Positions 7,030 through 13,131 of a DNA stretch of 13,195 nt are shown piece by piece. The notes under the pieces were generated by a model. That model made no database searches, had not been told where the DNA came from, and saw only the letters and a program-made list of their open reading frames with translations. The DNA is from Lachnospiraceae bacterium (GTDB lineage Bacteria > Bacillota_A > Clostridia > Lachnospirales > Lachnospiraceae), in contig JAGBNT010000094.1 of assembly GCA_017634255.1 (NCBI GenBank), forward strand, positions 1 through 13,195, given 5' to 3'. Positions within the stretch are counted from its first letter, which is position 1. Every line of letters begins with the position of its first letter. Position numbers and translations under genes: made by a program.

Positions 7030-7718
7030 TCCTGTGCCAACCTGCCGATGATACCTGGCAGCTCCCTGTAATCTTTAAAGCTTTCATAGCCCTCCGTGCC
7101 GGCACCCTCAGGATCGAACCAGAGCGCTTTCATCCCGAGCTTTAAAGAAGGAATAATGTCGTGCTTTAAGCTGTCTCCGATAAAAAGACACTCTTCCGCT
7201 CTGCAGCCCGCCTTTTCCACGCACCTCTCAAAGAGCTTCCGGGAGGGTTTTTCCTCCCCCACCTCTTCCGAGCATATAAAAAAATCCACATAGGGCAGCA
7301 CCTTAAGCTTTTCCAGCTTTAAAAACTGGATCCGGGCAGTCATATTAGTGCCTATGCCGATCTTCAGCCCCTTTGAACGGATATAGTCCAGGGCTTCCAG
7401 ATATCCGTCATAGCTTTCGGCGCTGTCAATGACGGTGTCCCAGTAAAGGTTATACAGGTTCATGGCGTGCGGATGAAGGGGGAGGGAGCGCTGTTCAAGT
7501 ATGGTCTTTAAGCGTATGAGCCTGTTGTGGGAGGCTGCCTTTTCTCCTATGTATTCCATAAGCTCGTCAAAGACCCTGTTGTAATCGGCATTAAATTCCT
7601 CCGCCGTCATTCCGAGATTTTCGGCTGCGTATGCCGCTATCGCCGCCCTCGCCTTTTCATTTGCCCTGTCGTAGCTATAGAAGGTATTGTCTATATCAAA
7701 TATTACCGCTTTCAGCAT
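7026..7718 (-). CDS. HAD-superfamily hydrolase (subfamily IA, phosphatase-like)
   Basis: Cytosolic phosphatase-like enzyme of 230 residues with all four HAD motifs: the nucleophile pair D8/D10 in FDIDNT, T124 in GIGTNMT, K157 in GEEKPS, and D182/D187 in GDSLKHD. The helical insertion after motif I (a cap of about 80 residues) fits subfamily IA, as in YjjG-type nucleotidases and phosphoglycolate-like phosphatases. The substrate cannot be read from sequence. The position between ulaB and the repressor, with a four-base overlap with the repressor, suggests that it acts on a phosphorylated ascorbate-derived intermediate, perhaps to relieve sugar-phosphate stress. A house-cleaning role is also possible. 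The ATG follows AAGGCGG. Confidence 0.9.
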   Translation of the reverse strand: MLKAVIFDIDNTFYSYDRANEKARAAIAAYAAENLGMTAEEFNADYNRVFDELMEYIGEKAASHNRLIRLKTILEQRSLPLHPHAMNLYNLYWDTVIDSAESYDGYLEALDYIRSKGLKIGIGTNMTARIQFLKLEKLKVLPYVDFFICSEEVGEEKPSRKLFERCVEKAGCRAEECLFIGDSLKHDIIPSLKLGMKALWFDPEGAGTEGYESFKDYRELPGIIGRLAQE

Positions 7719-7754
7719 TAAGCTACCGCCTTCAAAAATTTTTTGTGACTCTTA

Positions 7755-7802
7755 AGAGCCGGACCCTAAAACTATAGGATATTGATTTAAAAGCCCGGCT
7801 CT
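7755..7802 (-). other. Hairpin between ulaB and the HAD gene
   Basis: AGAGCCGG (7755-7762) and CCGGCTCT (7795-7802) are perfect 8-base inverted repeats around a 32-base AT-rich loop. The minus transcript continues with TAAGAGTCAC, so there is no U tract. It could be a weak terminator or an RNA processing site separating the PTS genes from HAD-deoR. Confidence 0.55.
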
Positions 7803-7840
7803 GCTGCATTTTGACTAAATAATAATTTTATATATCTTTG

Positions 7841-8149
7841 TTACTCGTCGAGAAGCCCTGCCTCCTTAAGTCCTGCCTCGATTTCCTTATCTGACATAAC
7901 ATTCTTTAAAGGAATGACCGTTGTATTGGCTCCCACATCCTCAAAATTCTTAATGAAGGTCTTTGCGCAAAAAACAACGTCGTAGTTTCTTGCCGCGCTC
8001 TTTCCCTCAGATACCGCGCAATGCCTGAGCTCTCCGGGCTTGATGCTGTATTTTGTCATAACCTTTTTGATCGCGTTTTCCATCATCAGTGAAGAACCGG
8101 CGCCGTTTGCGCAGCATGCAAGTAATTTCTTTCCGTCAAGTTTTGCCAT
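7841..8149 (-). CDS. ulaB: PTS ascorbate-specific EIIB component
   Basis: Carries the phosphoryl group from EIIA to the incoming ascorbate. The 102-residue cytosolic domain has the P-loop-like active site CCANGAGSS, with C13 as the expected phosphocysteine (family form C-x-N-G-x-GSS, as in E. coli UlaB). The rest follows the lactose/cellobiose-type EIIB fold, with a VVFCAKTFIKNF strand and turn and a VMSDKEIEAGL tail. The start is the ATG at 8147-8149, ten bases after AAAGGA; a TTG two codons earlier is too close to that site. It sits 86 bases after ulaA, separated from it by a strong hairpin. Confidence 0.92.
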   Translation of the reverse strand: MAKLDGKKLLACCANGAGSSLMMENAIKKVMTKYSIKPGELRHCAVSEGKSAARNYDVVFCAKTFIKNFEDVGANTTVIPLKNVMSDKEIEAGLKEAGLLDE

Positions 8150-8190
8150 AATCAATATTTCCTTTCGTTAATAATGTATTATACTCCTGT

Positions 8191-8220
8191 CCGGGCGGAC
8201 TGTGAACCAATACCGCCCGG
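8191..8220 (-). other. GC-rich hairpin between ulaA and ulaB
   Basis: CCGGGCGG (8191-8198) and CCGCCCGG (8213-8220) form a perfect 8-bp all-GC stem with a 14-base loop. It begins 15 bases after the ulaA stop. The minus transcript continues ACAGGAGTATAATAC, with no U run, so it looks like a 3'-end protecting or processing hairpin rather than a full terminator. Confidence 0.6.
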
Positions 8221-8235
8221 ATTATAAAATCTGAA

Positions 8236-9726
8236 TTATGCAGCCTTTTCCTTGCTCTTAATATGCTCCTGATAAGCCTCGTAGTCCTCTGTTATAAGGA
8301 AGTAGCCCTTGGGGTCCATACGGTACTCGATCTGGGGTATTGCCAGCAAAACGATAACCACCAGCGCAACTCCTATGTAGCCGAGATAGTGCATCGAAAC
8401 CGTGAAGAGCGGCCATACCGTATCCCAGTCGAACATTCCGAGGTATCCGCCGTAATCTGCAAGACCTACCCAGCCGGAGATAAGAGCTGCACCAAAGACC
8501 TGGATAAGACCCGAGAAGAAGGGGATTACCAGACAGGCCTTCATTCCGCCCTTTTCGTTGGCAACAAGACCGATCGTAGCGTTGTCGAAGAATACGGGAA
8601 CGAAACCGCAGATTATGATCGTAGGCGAGCCCATAACTATAAGCGCGATGATCGCTATTATCTGTCCTGTCAGACCTGCAAGGAAGCCGAAGGTAACCGC
8701 GTTTGCATCGCCGAAGCCGTAGCAGACCGCACAGTCAACGCCGGGAACTGACGAAGGAAGAAGCTTGTCAGCGATACCCTGGAAGGAAGCGGTAAGCTCT
8801 GTAACGAAGGTACGTACGCCAAGCTGCAGTATTGCAAGGTATACCGCGAACTGAAGCGAGGTATTGAAGATGTAGAAGCCGAAGTTCTCAGTCTCGCTCG
8901 TAGCGCCGGACTCAACAAAGAAGGGCTTTCCGATGATTATCATTATGATGCCGAAGAATACTGTCATCAATATAGCGGTACAAACCATGTTCTCGTTAAA
9001 GATCGAGAAGAAGCCGGGCATTTCAAGATCGCCTACCTTCTTAACCTTCCTCTTTCCATCCTTGCTTCCGAAGAGCTTGTCCGCAAGGAAGGCTCCGAGA
9101 CGGATACCGAACATCTGCTGGTGAGCGATCGCGAAACCTGCACCCTCCGTAAGCTCCTGCATGGGCTTAACCGTAAGGTTCGAGCCTACCGCCCAGTAAG
9201 CTCCGAGGATAACTGACATAACTACCATAAGAGCCACGTTGTTATTGCGAAGAGCGGGCAGTGCAAAGAGGATGAGCCAGTAAGCCGTTGCAGCCTGCTG
9301 TACCTGCACGTGACCTGTGGTGAAGAGCGTACGGCACTTCGTTATCTTATTGAAACGGACAAGTAATATGTTTACGATAAAGGCGATGAGCAGGAGGGTC
9401 ATAACCTGTGAAAAGCCCTTTCCGAATACCTCCTCAACTCCTGCCGTAACCGCGTTCTGTCCGTAATAGGGGTCTATTACGCAGGCGGTAAGATTGAAAC
9501 GATCCTTAAGTCCCGCAAGGATCGGGCGGAAATTGCTGGTCAGTCCGCCGGAACCTGCGTTCAGTATCAGCATTCCTATGATGGCCTTTAAGGTACCTGC
9601 CAGCGTGTCGTACCACTTCTTTCCCATAAGGCAGTAGCCGACGAGTGTCAGGAAGCCCACCATGTATGGTGCCTTCTGTAAAATATAAGTTGCAAAAAAA
9701 TCCCATATTGCAGCTAAAATTTGCAT
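8236..9726 (-). CDS. ulaA: PTS ascorbate-specific EIIC permease (SgaT/UlaA family)
   Basis: The membrane channel of the L-ascorbate PTS, 496 residues, slightly longer than E. coli UlaA (about 465). It has about ten hydrophobic segments spread over the length and family blocks such as GHVQVQQAATAYW, NLTVKPMQELTEGAGFAIAHQQMFG, GVDCAVCYGFGDANAVTFGF and FFDNATIGLVANEKGG. The C-terminus ends in a charged cytosolic tail (YRMDPKGYFLITEDYEAYQ). The start is placed at ATG 9724-9726, with AAAGGAG seven bases before it; a longer reading adds 14 unlikely residues that run over this ribosome site. EIIA and EIIB are separate genes on either side, as in the E. coli ulaABC set but in a different order. Confidence 0.95.
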   Translation of the reverse strand: MQILAAIWDFFATYILQKAPYMVGFLTLVGYCLMGKKWYDTLAGTLKAIIGMLILNAGSGGLTSNFRPILAGLKDRFNLTACVIDPYYGQNAVTAGVEEVFGKGFSQVMTLLLIAFIVNILLVRFNKITKCRTLFTTGHVQVQQAATAYWLILFALPALRNNNVALMVVMSVILGAYWAVGSNLTVKPMQELTEGAGFAIAHQQMFGIRLGAFLADKLFGSKDGKRKVKKVGDLEMPGFFSIFNENMVCTAILMTVFFGIIMIIIGKPFFVESGATSETENFGFYIFNTSLQFAVYLAILQLGVRTFVTELTASFQGIADKLLPSSVPGVDCAVCYGFGDANAVTFGFLAGLTGQIIAIIALIVMGSPTIIICGFVPVFFDNATIGLVANEKGGMKACLVIPFFSGLIQVFGAALISGWVGLADYGGYLGMFDWDTVWPLFTVSMHYLGYIGVALVVIVLLAIPQIEYRMDPKGYFLITEDYEAYQEHIKSKEKAA

Positions 9727-9742
9727 AATTTTACTCCTTTCG

Positions 9743-9811
9743 TTATGTAGTGACAATTTGCGAAGCAAATTGCCAGAGTGCCTCGTAGTGTTTCACAACG
9801 TAGATGGGCAC
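9743..9811 (-). CDS. Possible 22-residue small ORF between ulaC and ulaA
   Basis: GTG start (9809-9811) with GGGAG five bases upstream, 22 codons beginning VPIYVVKHYEALWQF, and a TAA at 9743-9745 that ends 16 bases before the ulaA ATG. The whole ORF lies on the two hairpins of this gap. It could be a leader-type peptide coupling translation into ulaA, or chance coding in a structured repeat. There is no independent evidence that it is expressed. Confidence 0.3.
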   Translation of the reverse strand: MPIYVVKHYEALWQFASQIVTT

Positions 9812-9813
9812 TC
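9754..9813 (-). other. Double hairpin in the ulaC-ulaA gap
   Basis: GAGTGCC (9776-9782) pairs with GGCACTC (9807-9813), with inner CGT/ACG and GTG/CAC pairings; next to it CAATTTGC (9754-9761) pairs with GCAAATTG (9765-9772) around a three-base loop. Neither is followed by a U run. They lie between the EIIA stop and the EIIC ribosome site and could set message stability or relative expression. Confidence 0.6.
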
Positions 9814-9845
9814 GAACTCCCTTTCTAAAACTTTAAAACCTTAAC

Positions 9846-10331
9846 TTAATCCTCTTCCTCGCAGGGGTACCTTTCCTCCGCCGCGAGGATATCCTCAGGA
9901 GTTCTTGCCGCAGCAAGCGCGTCTATCAGCTCGTCGTTGCAGAAGATCTGCGAAAGCTGCTGTATATTGTTCATATGCTCGTCGGAATTGACCGAGGAAA
10001 GAGTGAAGAAAATATTTGCCTCCTTTTTCTCGCCGTCCTCGTCCTCTCCGAAATCTATGAGCTCGTTCGAAACCATAAAGCCGATCCCCGTCTTAAAGGC
10101 ACCTATGGGATTCTCCGTGGTATGGGGCATTGCGATATTGTGCTCGAAGACCATGTAGGGACCGTACTTTTCGATGCAGCTCACTATCTGCTTGTAATAG
10201 TCCTCGGAAACGCTTCCGTCGGCCACCAGCGGCAGGGCGCTCAAGCGGACCGCCTCCTGCCAGGTAACGTCCTTGCCGTCGATAAAGCTGTAGTGCTTTT
10301 TCTCAACTATTTCCTGTAATACCGTAGACAT
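9846..10331 (-). CDS. ulaC: PTS ascorbate-specific EIIA component (mannitol/fructose-type EIIA domain)
   Basis: Takes the phosphoryl group from HPr and hands it to UlaB. The 161-residue single-domain protein fits the Man/Fru-type EIIA fold. H70 in NIAMPHT is the expected phosphohistidine, with H64 six residues before it (EHNIAMPH) as the usual second conserved histidine. The acidic, slightly repetitive stretch GEDEDGEKKEAN (95-106) is an insertion in a loop, and the tail EERYPCEEED is very acidic. The start follows GGGAGG. It lies 19 bases after ulaG, so the two are surely cotranscribed, and 119 bases before ulaA. Confidence 0.93.
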   Translation of the reverse strand: MSTVLQEIVEKKHYSFIDGKDVTWQEAVRLSALPLVADGSVSEDYYKQIVSCIEKYGPYMVFEHNIAMPHTTENPIGAFKTGIGFMVSNELIDFGEDEDGEKKEANIFFTLSSVNSDEHMNNIQQLSQIFCNDELIDALAAARTPEDILAAEERYPCEEED

Positions 10332-10350
10332 ATTTACCTCCCATCTTTAA

Positions 10351-11454
10351 TTACAGACACGACCTGAAGGGAATGTTCTGCGGATGCTCGAAGCAGTCCT
10401 CGAAGCCTCTGCGGTGGTGGTAATAAATTTTGTCCTTATCCTGGGGATAAACGTATTTGCCTCCCACCTGCCAGAAAAAGGGATGGAACTTATACTCGTT
10501 CCTGTCCTTTTTGAAATCGTAGAGCAGCTTTATCTCCTCGCAGTCCGCCTGGAAATTCGTCCATACATCCCAATGTATCGGGATGACCACCTTGCACTGA
10601 AGATTTTCCGCCATTCTCAAAACGTCTATGGAGGTCATCTTATCCTGCATGCCGATGGGGTTCTCTCCGAAGGAGCCAAAGGCTACGTCGATGTCGTGAT
10701 CCTTGCCGTGCTTTGCAAAATAGATCGAGAAGTGGGAGTCTCCCGAATGATAGATATTTCCGCCGGGGGTCTTTATCAGATAATTGACCGCCTTTTCATC
10801 CATATCCGTAGGGCACTTGCCCGTCAGTTCCTCCCTGTCCTCACCGGTGGAATCCGTGGTCACGATACAGGTGCGGTCAAAGCTGTCCAGACAGACTATC
10901 TCGATATCCTTGATCTTTATCACATCTCCGGGCTTAACCGTCTTGCAGCGCTCCTCGGGAACTCCCCACTTGACCCAGGTCTCCACCGACTTTGCGGGTC
11001 CTATGAAGGGAACCGGTATCTCCTTGCCGTTTTCGTCCGTCGTCTTCATATCGCTCTGGATAACGTGCGCCGCCCACTCCGCGGACATGTGATCCTGATG
11101 ATAGTGTGTTGCCAGCACCGCATCCACCTGCTTAAAGGCAAAGGGGTCGATAACAAAAGGAACGTTTCTTAGGTTGGGCTGCATCATGCGCCCGCCGCAC
11201 ATATTTGCCATCTGGTGGCCGGGCTTCATCTTTCCGTCGCCGTGAGTCCTCTTGCCGTTTCCACACCATAAGTCGATCGTGATGTTGGCGTTTCCGGGAG
11301 TCTTAAACCAGATGCCGGTGCATCCGAGCCACCACATGGCCACATTCCCCGGCTGAACGACTTCATTTTCAATGTCCTCGACGAGCCAGGTACCCCATTC
11401 GGGGAAGGTGTTCATGATCCAGCTCTCTCTGGTCATTTCTGAAACCTTACTCAT
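10351..11454 (-). CDS. ulaG: L-ascorbate-6-phosphate lactonase UlaG
   Basis: Metal-dependent hydrolase of the metallo-beta-lactamase fold that opens L-ascorbate-6-phosphate to 3-keto-L-gulonate-6-phosphate, the first cytosolic step after PTS uptake. It has 367 residues (E. coli UlaG 354). The metal-binding motif ATHYHQDH gives H117, H119, D121 and H122; further ligands fit GDSH (238-241) and H294 in IPIHWD. The N-terminal block [23 protein letters not shown] and the C-terminal [23 protein letters not shown] tail are characteristic of UlaG proper rather than generic YycJ-like enzymes. The ATG has AGGAGG eight bases upstream. It is the first gene of the minus-strand ula operon. Confidence 0.96.
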   Translation of the reverse strand: MSKVSEMTRESWIMNTFPEWGTWLVEDIENEVVQPGNVAMWWLGCTGIWFKTPGNANITIDLWCGNGKRTHGDGKMKPGHQMANMCGGRMMQPNLRNVPFVIDPFAFKQVDAVLATHYHQDHMSAEWAAHVIQSDMKTTDENGKEIPVPFIGPAKSVETWVKWGVPEERCKTVKPGDVIKIKDIEIVCLDSFDRTCIVTTDSTGEDREELTGKCPTDMDEKAVNYLIKTPGGNIYHSGDSHFSIYFAKHGKDHDIDVAFGSFGENPIGMQDKMTSIDVLRMAENLQCKVVIPIHWDVWTNFQADCEEIKLLYDFKKDRNEYKFHPFFWQVGGKYVYPQDKDKIYYHHRRGFEDCFEHPQNIPFRSCL

Positions 11455-11533
11455 TTCTCCTACCTCCTGTTTAAATAATGTTTACGTTGCAATCGCATTT
11501 CAATTTGCTTTTTCAAATAAGCCTGATGTGTTC

Positions 11534-11562
11534 ATGATAAAAGTTTTGTGTTCGTTTTTCAA
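11534..11562 (-). promoter_or_regulatory. ulaG: Promoter of the ula operon
   Basis: Minus strand TTGAAA (11557-11562), 17 bases, TATCAT (11534-11539); start near 11527 and a leader of about 73 bases to ulaG. One TGTTCGTTTTT operator copy (11549-11559) lies inside the spacer and overlaps the -35 box, so a bound repressor would block polymerase. A second, weaker reading, TTGAAA (11499-11504) with CATTAT (11476-11481), would start very close to the ribosome site. Confidence 0.75.
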
Positions 11563-11592
11563 GCTATTTTTGTTCGTTTTATGTTCGTTTTT
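11549..11592. promoter_or_regulatory. Phased operator array, probable DeoR-family repressor sites
   Basis: TGTTCGTTTT(T/A) occurs at 11549-11559, 11571-11581 and 11582-11592: start-to-start distances 22 and 11, i.e. whole helical turns. A weaker copy (AGTGCGTTTA, 11604-11613) is again 22 bases on. The reverse form is AAAACGAACA, much like half-sites known for DeoR-family repressors such as GlpR. The array covers the -35 region and upstream flank of the ula promoter. Confidence 0.65.
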
Positions 11593-11709
11593 CTCAATAA
11601 TTGAGTGCGTTTATGTGGCTTTTGTGCATTATTACCACTGGCTGATACAGGTGATAAATTAGCGTATTTTAGACTGTCTTTCCCGGCTGACATGTCATTT
11701 TGTTTCATA

Positions 11710-11720
11710 TGTTCGTTTTT
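11710..11720. promoter_or_regulatory. Isolated operator copy
   Basis: A full TGTTCGTTTTT, identical to the array unit, about 130 bases from the array, followed by a near copy (TTGTCGCTTTT, 11723-11733). Its distance from both promoters suggests an auxiliary site for looping. Confidence 0.5.
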
Positions 11721-11732
11721 ATTTGTCGCTTT

Positions 11733-11749
11733 TGCTGAAATTTTCAGCA
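11733..11749. promoter_or_regulatory. 17-bp perfect palindrome
   Basis: TGCTGAAATTTTCAGCA: 8-base arms with a single central base, midway between the two promoters. It differs from the TGTTCGTTTT repeats and from the CcpA cre consensus, so it may be the site of a second, unidentified dimeric regulator. Confidence 0.45.
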
Positions 11750-11790
11750 CATATTTCTGGAATTATTTGTTCATTTACCTTTTATTGCAC

Positions 11791-11819
11791 TTGAAAAACG
11801 ATAATATCGAGATTATAAT
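11791..11819 (+). promoter_or_regulatory. Promoter of the propeller-like gene
   Basis: TTGAAA (11791-11796), exact 17-base spacer, TATAAT (11814-11819); start near 11826 and a leader of about 105 bases. The spacer contains the perfect 11-base palindrome CGATAATATCG (11799-11809). The element CTTGAAAAACGA (11790-11801) is identical to that at the ula promoter (minus strand 11552-11563). Confidence 0.82.
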
Positions 11820-11870
11820 GTACATATATTTTCAAATAAGCTGCTTAAAACGCCCATATTTTACTTTTGA

Positions 11871-11908
11871 GCAAACGCACGTTAATTTCATCATTTATGT
11901 TCGTTTGC
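11871..11908. promoter_or_regulatory. Inverted operator pair in the leader of the propeller-like gene
   Basis: GCAAACG (11871-11877) and CGTTTGC (11902-11908) form an inverted pair about three helical turns apart. The right one is part of TGTTCGTTTGC, a variant of the array unit. It ends 11 bases before the AGGAGG ribosome site, inside the transcribed leader, so it would act as a roadblock or RNA fold. Confidence 0.45.
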
Positions 11909-11930
11909 AAAATGATTTGAGGAGGTTCAA

Positions 11931-12995
11931 ATGAAGGTCGAAAAGAAGGTTATATCAGAACTGAATAAATGCTACTCCATGGCGGAGCTGGATCACAAAG
12001 GCGAACACTGCTTTCTTGTAGCTGCCGAAAAGCACGATCCCTGCTATCTTTTTTCCGAGGACGGGGAAAGACTGGAAACCGTCTGGGAGGAGCCGGGCGG
12101 AGTAATGACGATGGTGCAGGTCCCCGGAACGGACGGACAATTTCTGGCGACCCATAAATTCTATTCCCCCAACGATTCGCTCGAGGCAAAGATCGTGATA
12201 GTTACGCCTAAACATAAGGACGACTGGGAGGTCCGCACCCTCTGCAATGCCCCCTTCGTCCACCGCTTCGGGATCCTTCGCCGGGGAGGAGTGAATTACC
12301 TTATGGTATGCTGTCTCAAAACTGGGCACGAATTCAAGGACGACTGGCGCTTCCCCGGCGCCTGCTACGGAGCGGTGCTGCCGGAGGACCTTTCCGGCTA
12401 TAGCGAGAGCAAGCCCCTGAAGCTCACCAAGCTCATGGGAAATATGCTGAAAAATCACGGCTATTCAAAGGTGAATTACGGAGGCTACGAGGCCGCCCTG
12501 GTGGGCTGCGAGGAGGGCACCTTCCTTTTCAGTCCTCCCGCCGTCGCCGGGGCCGACTGGGAGATTGAGCGGCTCTTAAGCGTTCCCTCCAGCGATTCCG
12601 TCCTCCTTGACTTCGACGGAGACGGCCAGCCCGAGCTCGGCTGTATCAGCCCATTCCATGGGAATTCGCTGGTCATCTACCACCTCGACGCGCACGGCAA
12701 CTACGTTCCCCAGTGGAAATACGACAGGCCCGAGGCCGAGACCGAGATGATCCACGCGACCTGCGCCGCAACTATCCTCGGCAGACCCACCTGGGTAGTG
12801 GGCTGGAGAAAGGGCACGAAGGACACCATCGCCATAACCTGGGACAAGGACGCGGGAAATTATCACGTGGACTTTATAGACAGGAACACCGGCTGCGCGA
12901 ACGCGATGCACTTTAAGAACAAGCAGGGCGAAGACATCCTCGTCGCCACCAACCGCGAGATCGACGAGATCGCAACGTATAAGCTGAGTGAATGA
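11931..12995 (+). CDS. Uncharacterised cytosolic propeller-like protein divergent from ula
   Basis: A 354-residue protein of unknown function with no signal peptide or membrane helix, so it is cytosolic. It is rich in short repeated beta-hairpin patterns: FLVAAEKHDPCYLFSEDG near the start, VLLDFDGDGQPELGCISP (224-241, an FG-GAP/VCBS-like DxDGDG calcium loop) and DILVATNREIDEIATYKL at the end. This suggests a beta-propeller. Conserved-looking polar clusters (HRFG 111-114, KNHGYSKVNYGGYE 174-187, HATCAATILGRPTWVVGWRKG 275-295, NTGCANAMHF 319-328) look more like an active site than a structural scaffold. ATG 11931 follows AGGAGG at five bases. It faces the ula operon across a shared control region, so an ascorbate-related enzyme (lactonase, isomerase or dehydratase) is a reasonable but unproven inference. 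Confidence 0.88.
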   Translation: MKVEKKVISELNKCYSMAELDHKGEHCFLVAAEKHDPCYLFSEDGERLETVWEEPGGVMTMVQVPGTDGQFLATHKFYSPNDSLEAKIVIVTPKHKDDWEVRTLCNAPFVHRFGILRRGGVNYLMVCCLKTGHEFKDDWRFPGACYGAVLPEDLSGYSESKPLKLTKLMGNMLKNHGYSKVNYGGYEAALVGCEEGTFLFSPPAVAGADWEIERLLSVPSSDSVLLDFDGDGQPELGCISPFHGNSLVIYHLDAHGNYVPQWKYDRPEAETEMIHATCAATILGRPTWVVGWRKGTKDTIAITWDKDAGNYHVDFIDRNTGCANAMHFKNKQGEDILVATNREIDEIATYKLSE

Positions 12996-13094
12996 CCGCG
13001 CCAGGGCCGTTCCCACTCGCAGCGACGCGAGCTGCTGTGAGAATGACTCTGCGATCGGCGGCGCGAACAGATATGCGAAATAAAAGGAGTAAAC

Positions 13095-13130
13095 AAAAAG
13101 GGTGGCACATCATAAATGGCCACCCTTTTT
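13095..13130. terminator. Bidirectional Rho-independent terminator
   Basis: AAAAAGGGTGGC (13095-13106) and GCCACCCTTTTT (13119-13130) pair over 12 bases around a 12-base loop. The T run on the plus strand and the A run on the left arm allow it to work both ways. It ends the propeller-like gene about 100 bases after its stop codon. The stretch in between (12996-13094) is GC-rich and holds only a long-range CGCGCC/GGCGCG pairing and an orphan AAGGAG without a start codon. Confidence 0.92.
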
Positions 13131-13131
13131 A

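Larger units (their letters stand above)
11455..11930. other. Divergent control region between the ula operon and the propeller-like gene
   Basis: A 476-base AT-rich stretch with no credible gene on either strand. It holds two opposed promoters, a cluster of TGTTCGTTTT repeats, further degenerate or inverted copies, and two palindromes. Its length is large for two promoters and implies several bound regulators or looping. The individual parts are listed separately. Confidence 0.85.

Noticed and set aside
8153..8155. TTG as the ulaB start
   Set aside because: It lies four bases from the AAAGGA site, while the ATG two codons later is at normal distance and matches the usual protein start.
10384..11172. 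Long plus-strand frame of 262 codons opposite ulaG
   Set aside because: It is a shadow of ulaG, which has full catalytic motifs and an AGGAGG site; the opposite frame has neither.
11549..11592. Tandem TGTTCGTTTT units as a CRISPR or simple repeat array
   Set aside because: Units are only 11 bases and have no spacers of regular size; placement on the promoter favours operators.
11605..11934. 109-codon plus-strand frame across the divergent control region
   Set aside because: It is Phe/Ile-rich by AT composition, has no Shine-Dalgarno, runs over promoters and palindromes, and overlaps the real gene at 11931.
12576..13016. 146-codon minus-strand frame opposite the propeller-like gene
   Set aside because: High-GC third positions of the real plus-strand gene create it; no ribosome site or recognisable domain.
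13083..13106. AAGGAG at 13084-13089 followed by a GTG at 13102 as a small gene
   Set aside because: The frame runs through the terminator stem, and its translation is not protein-like.
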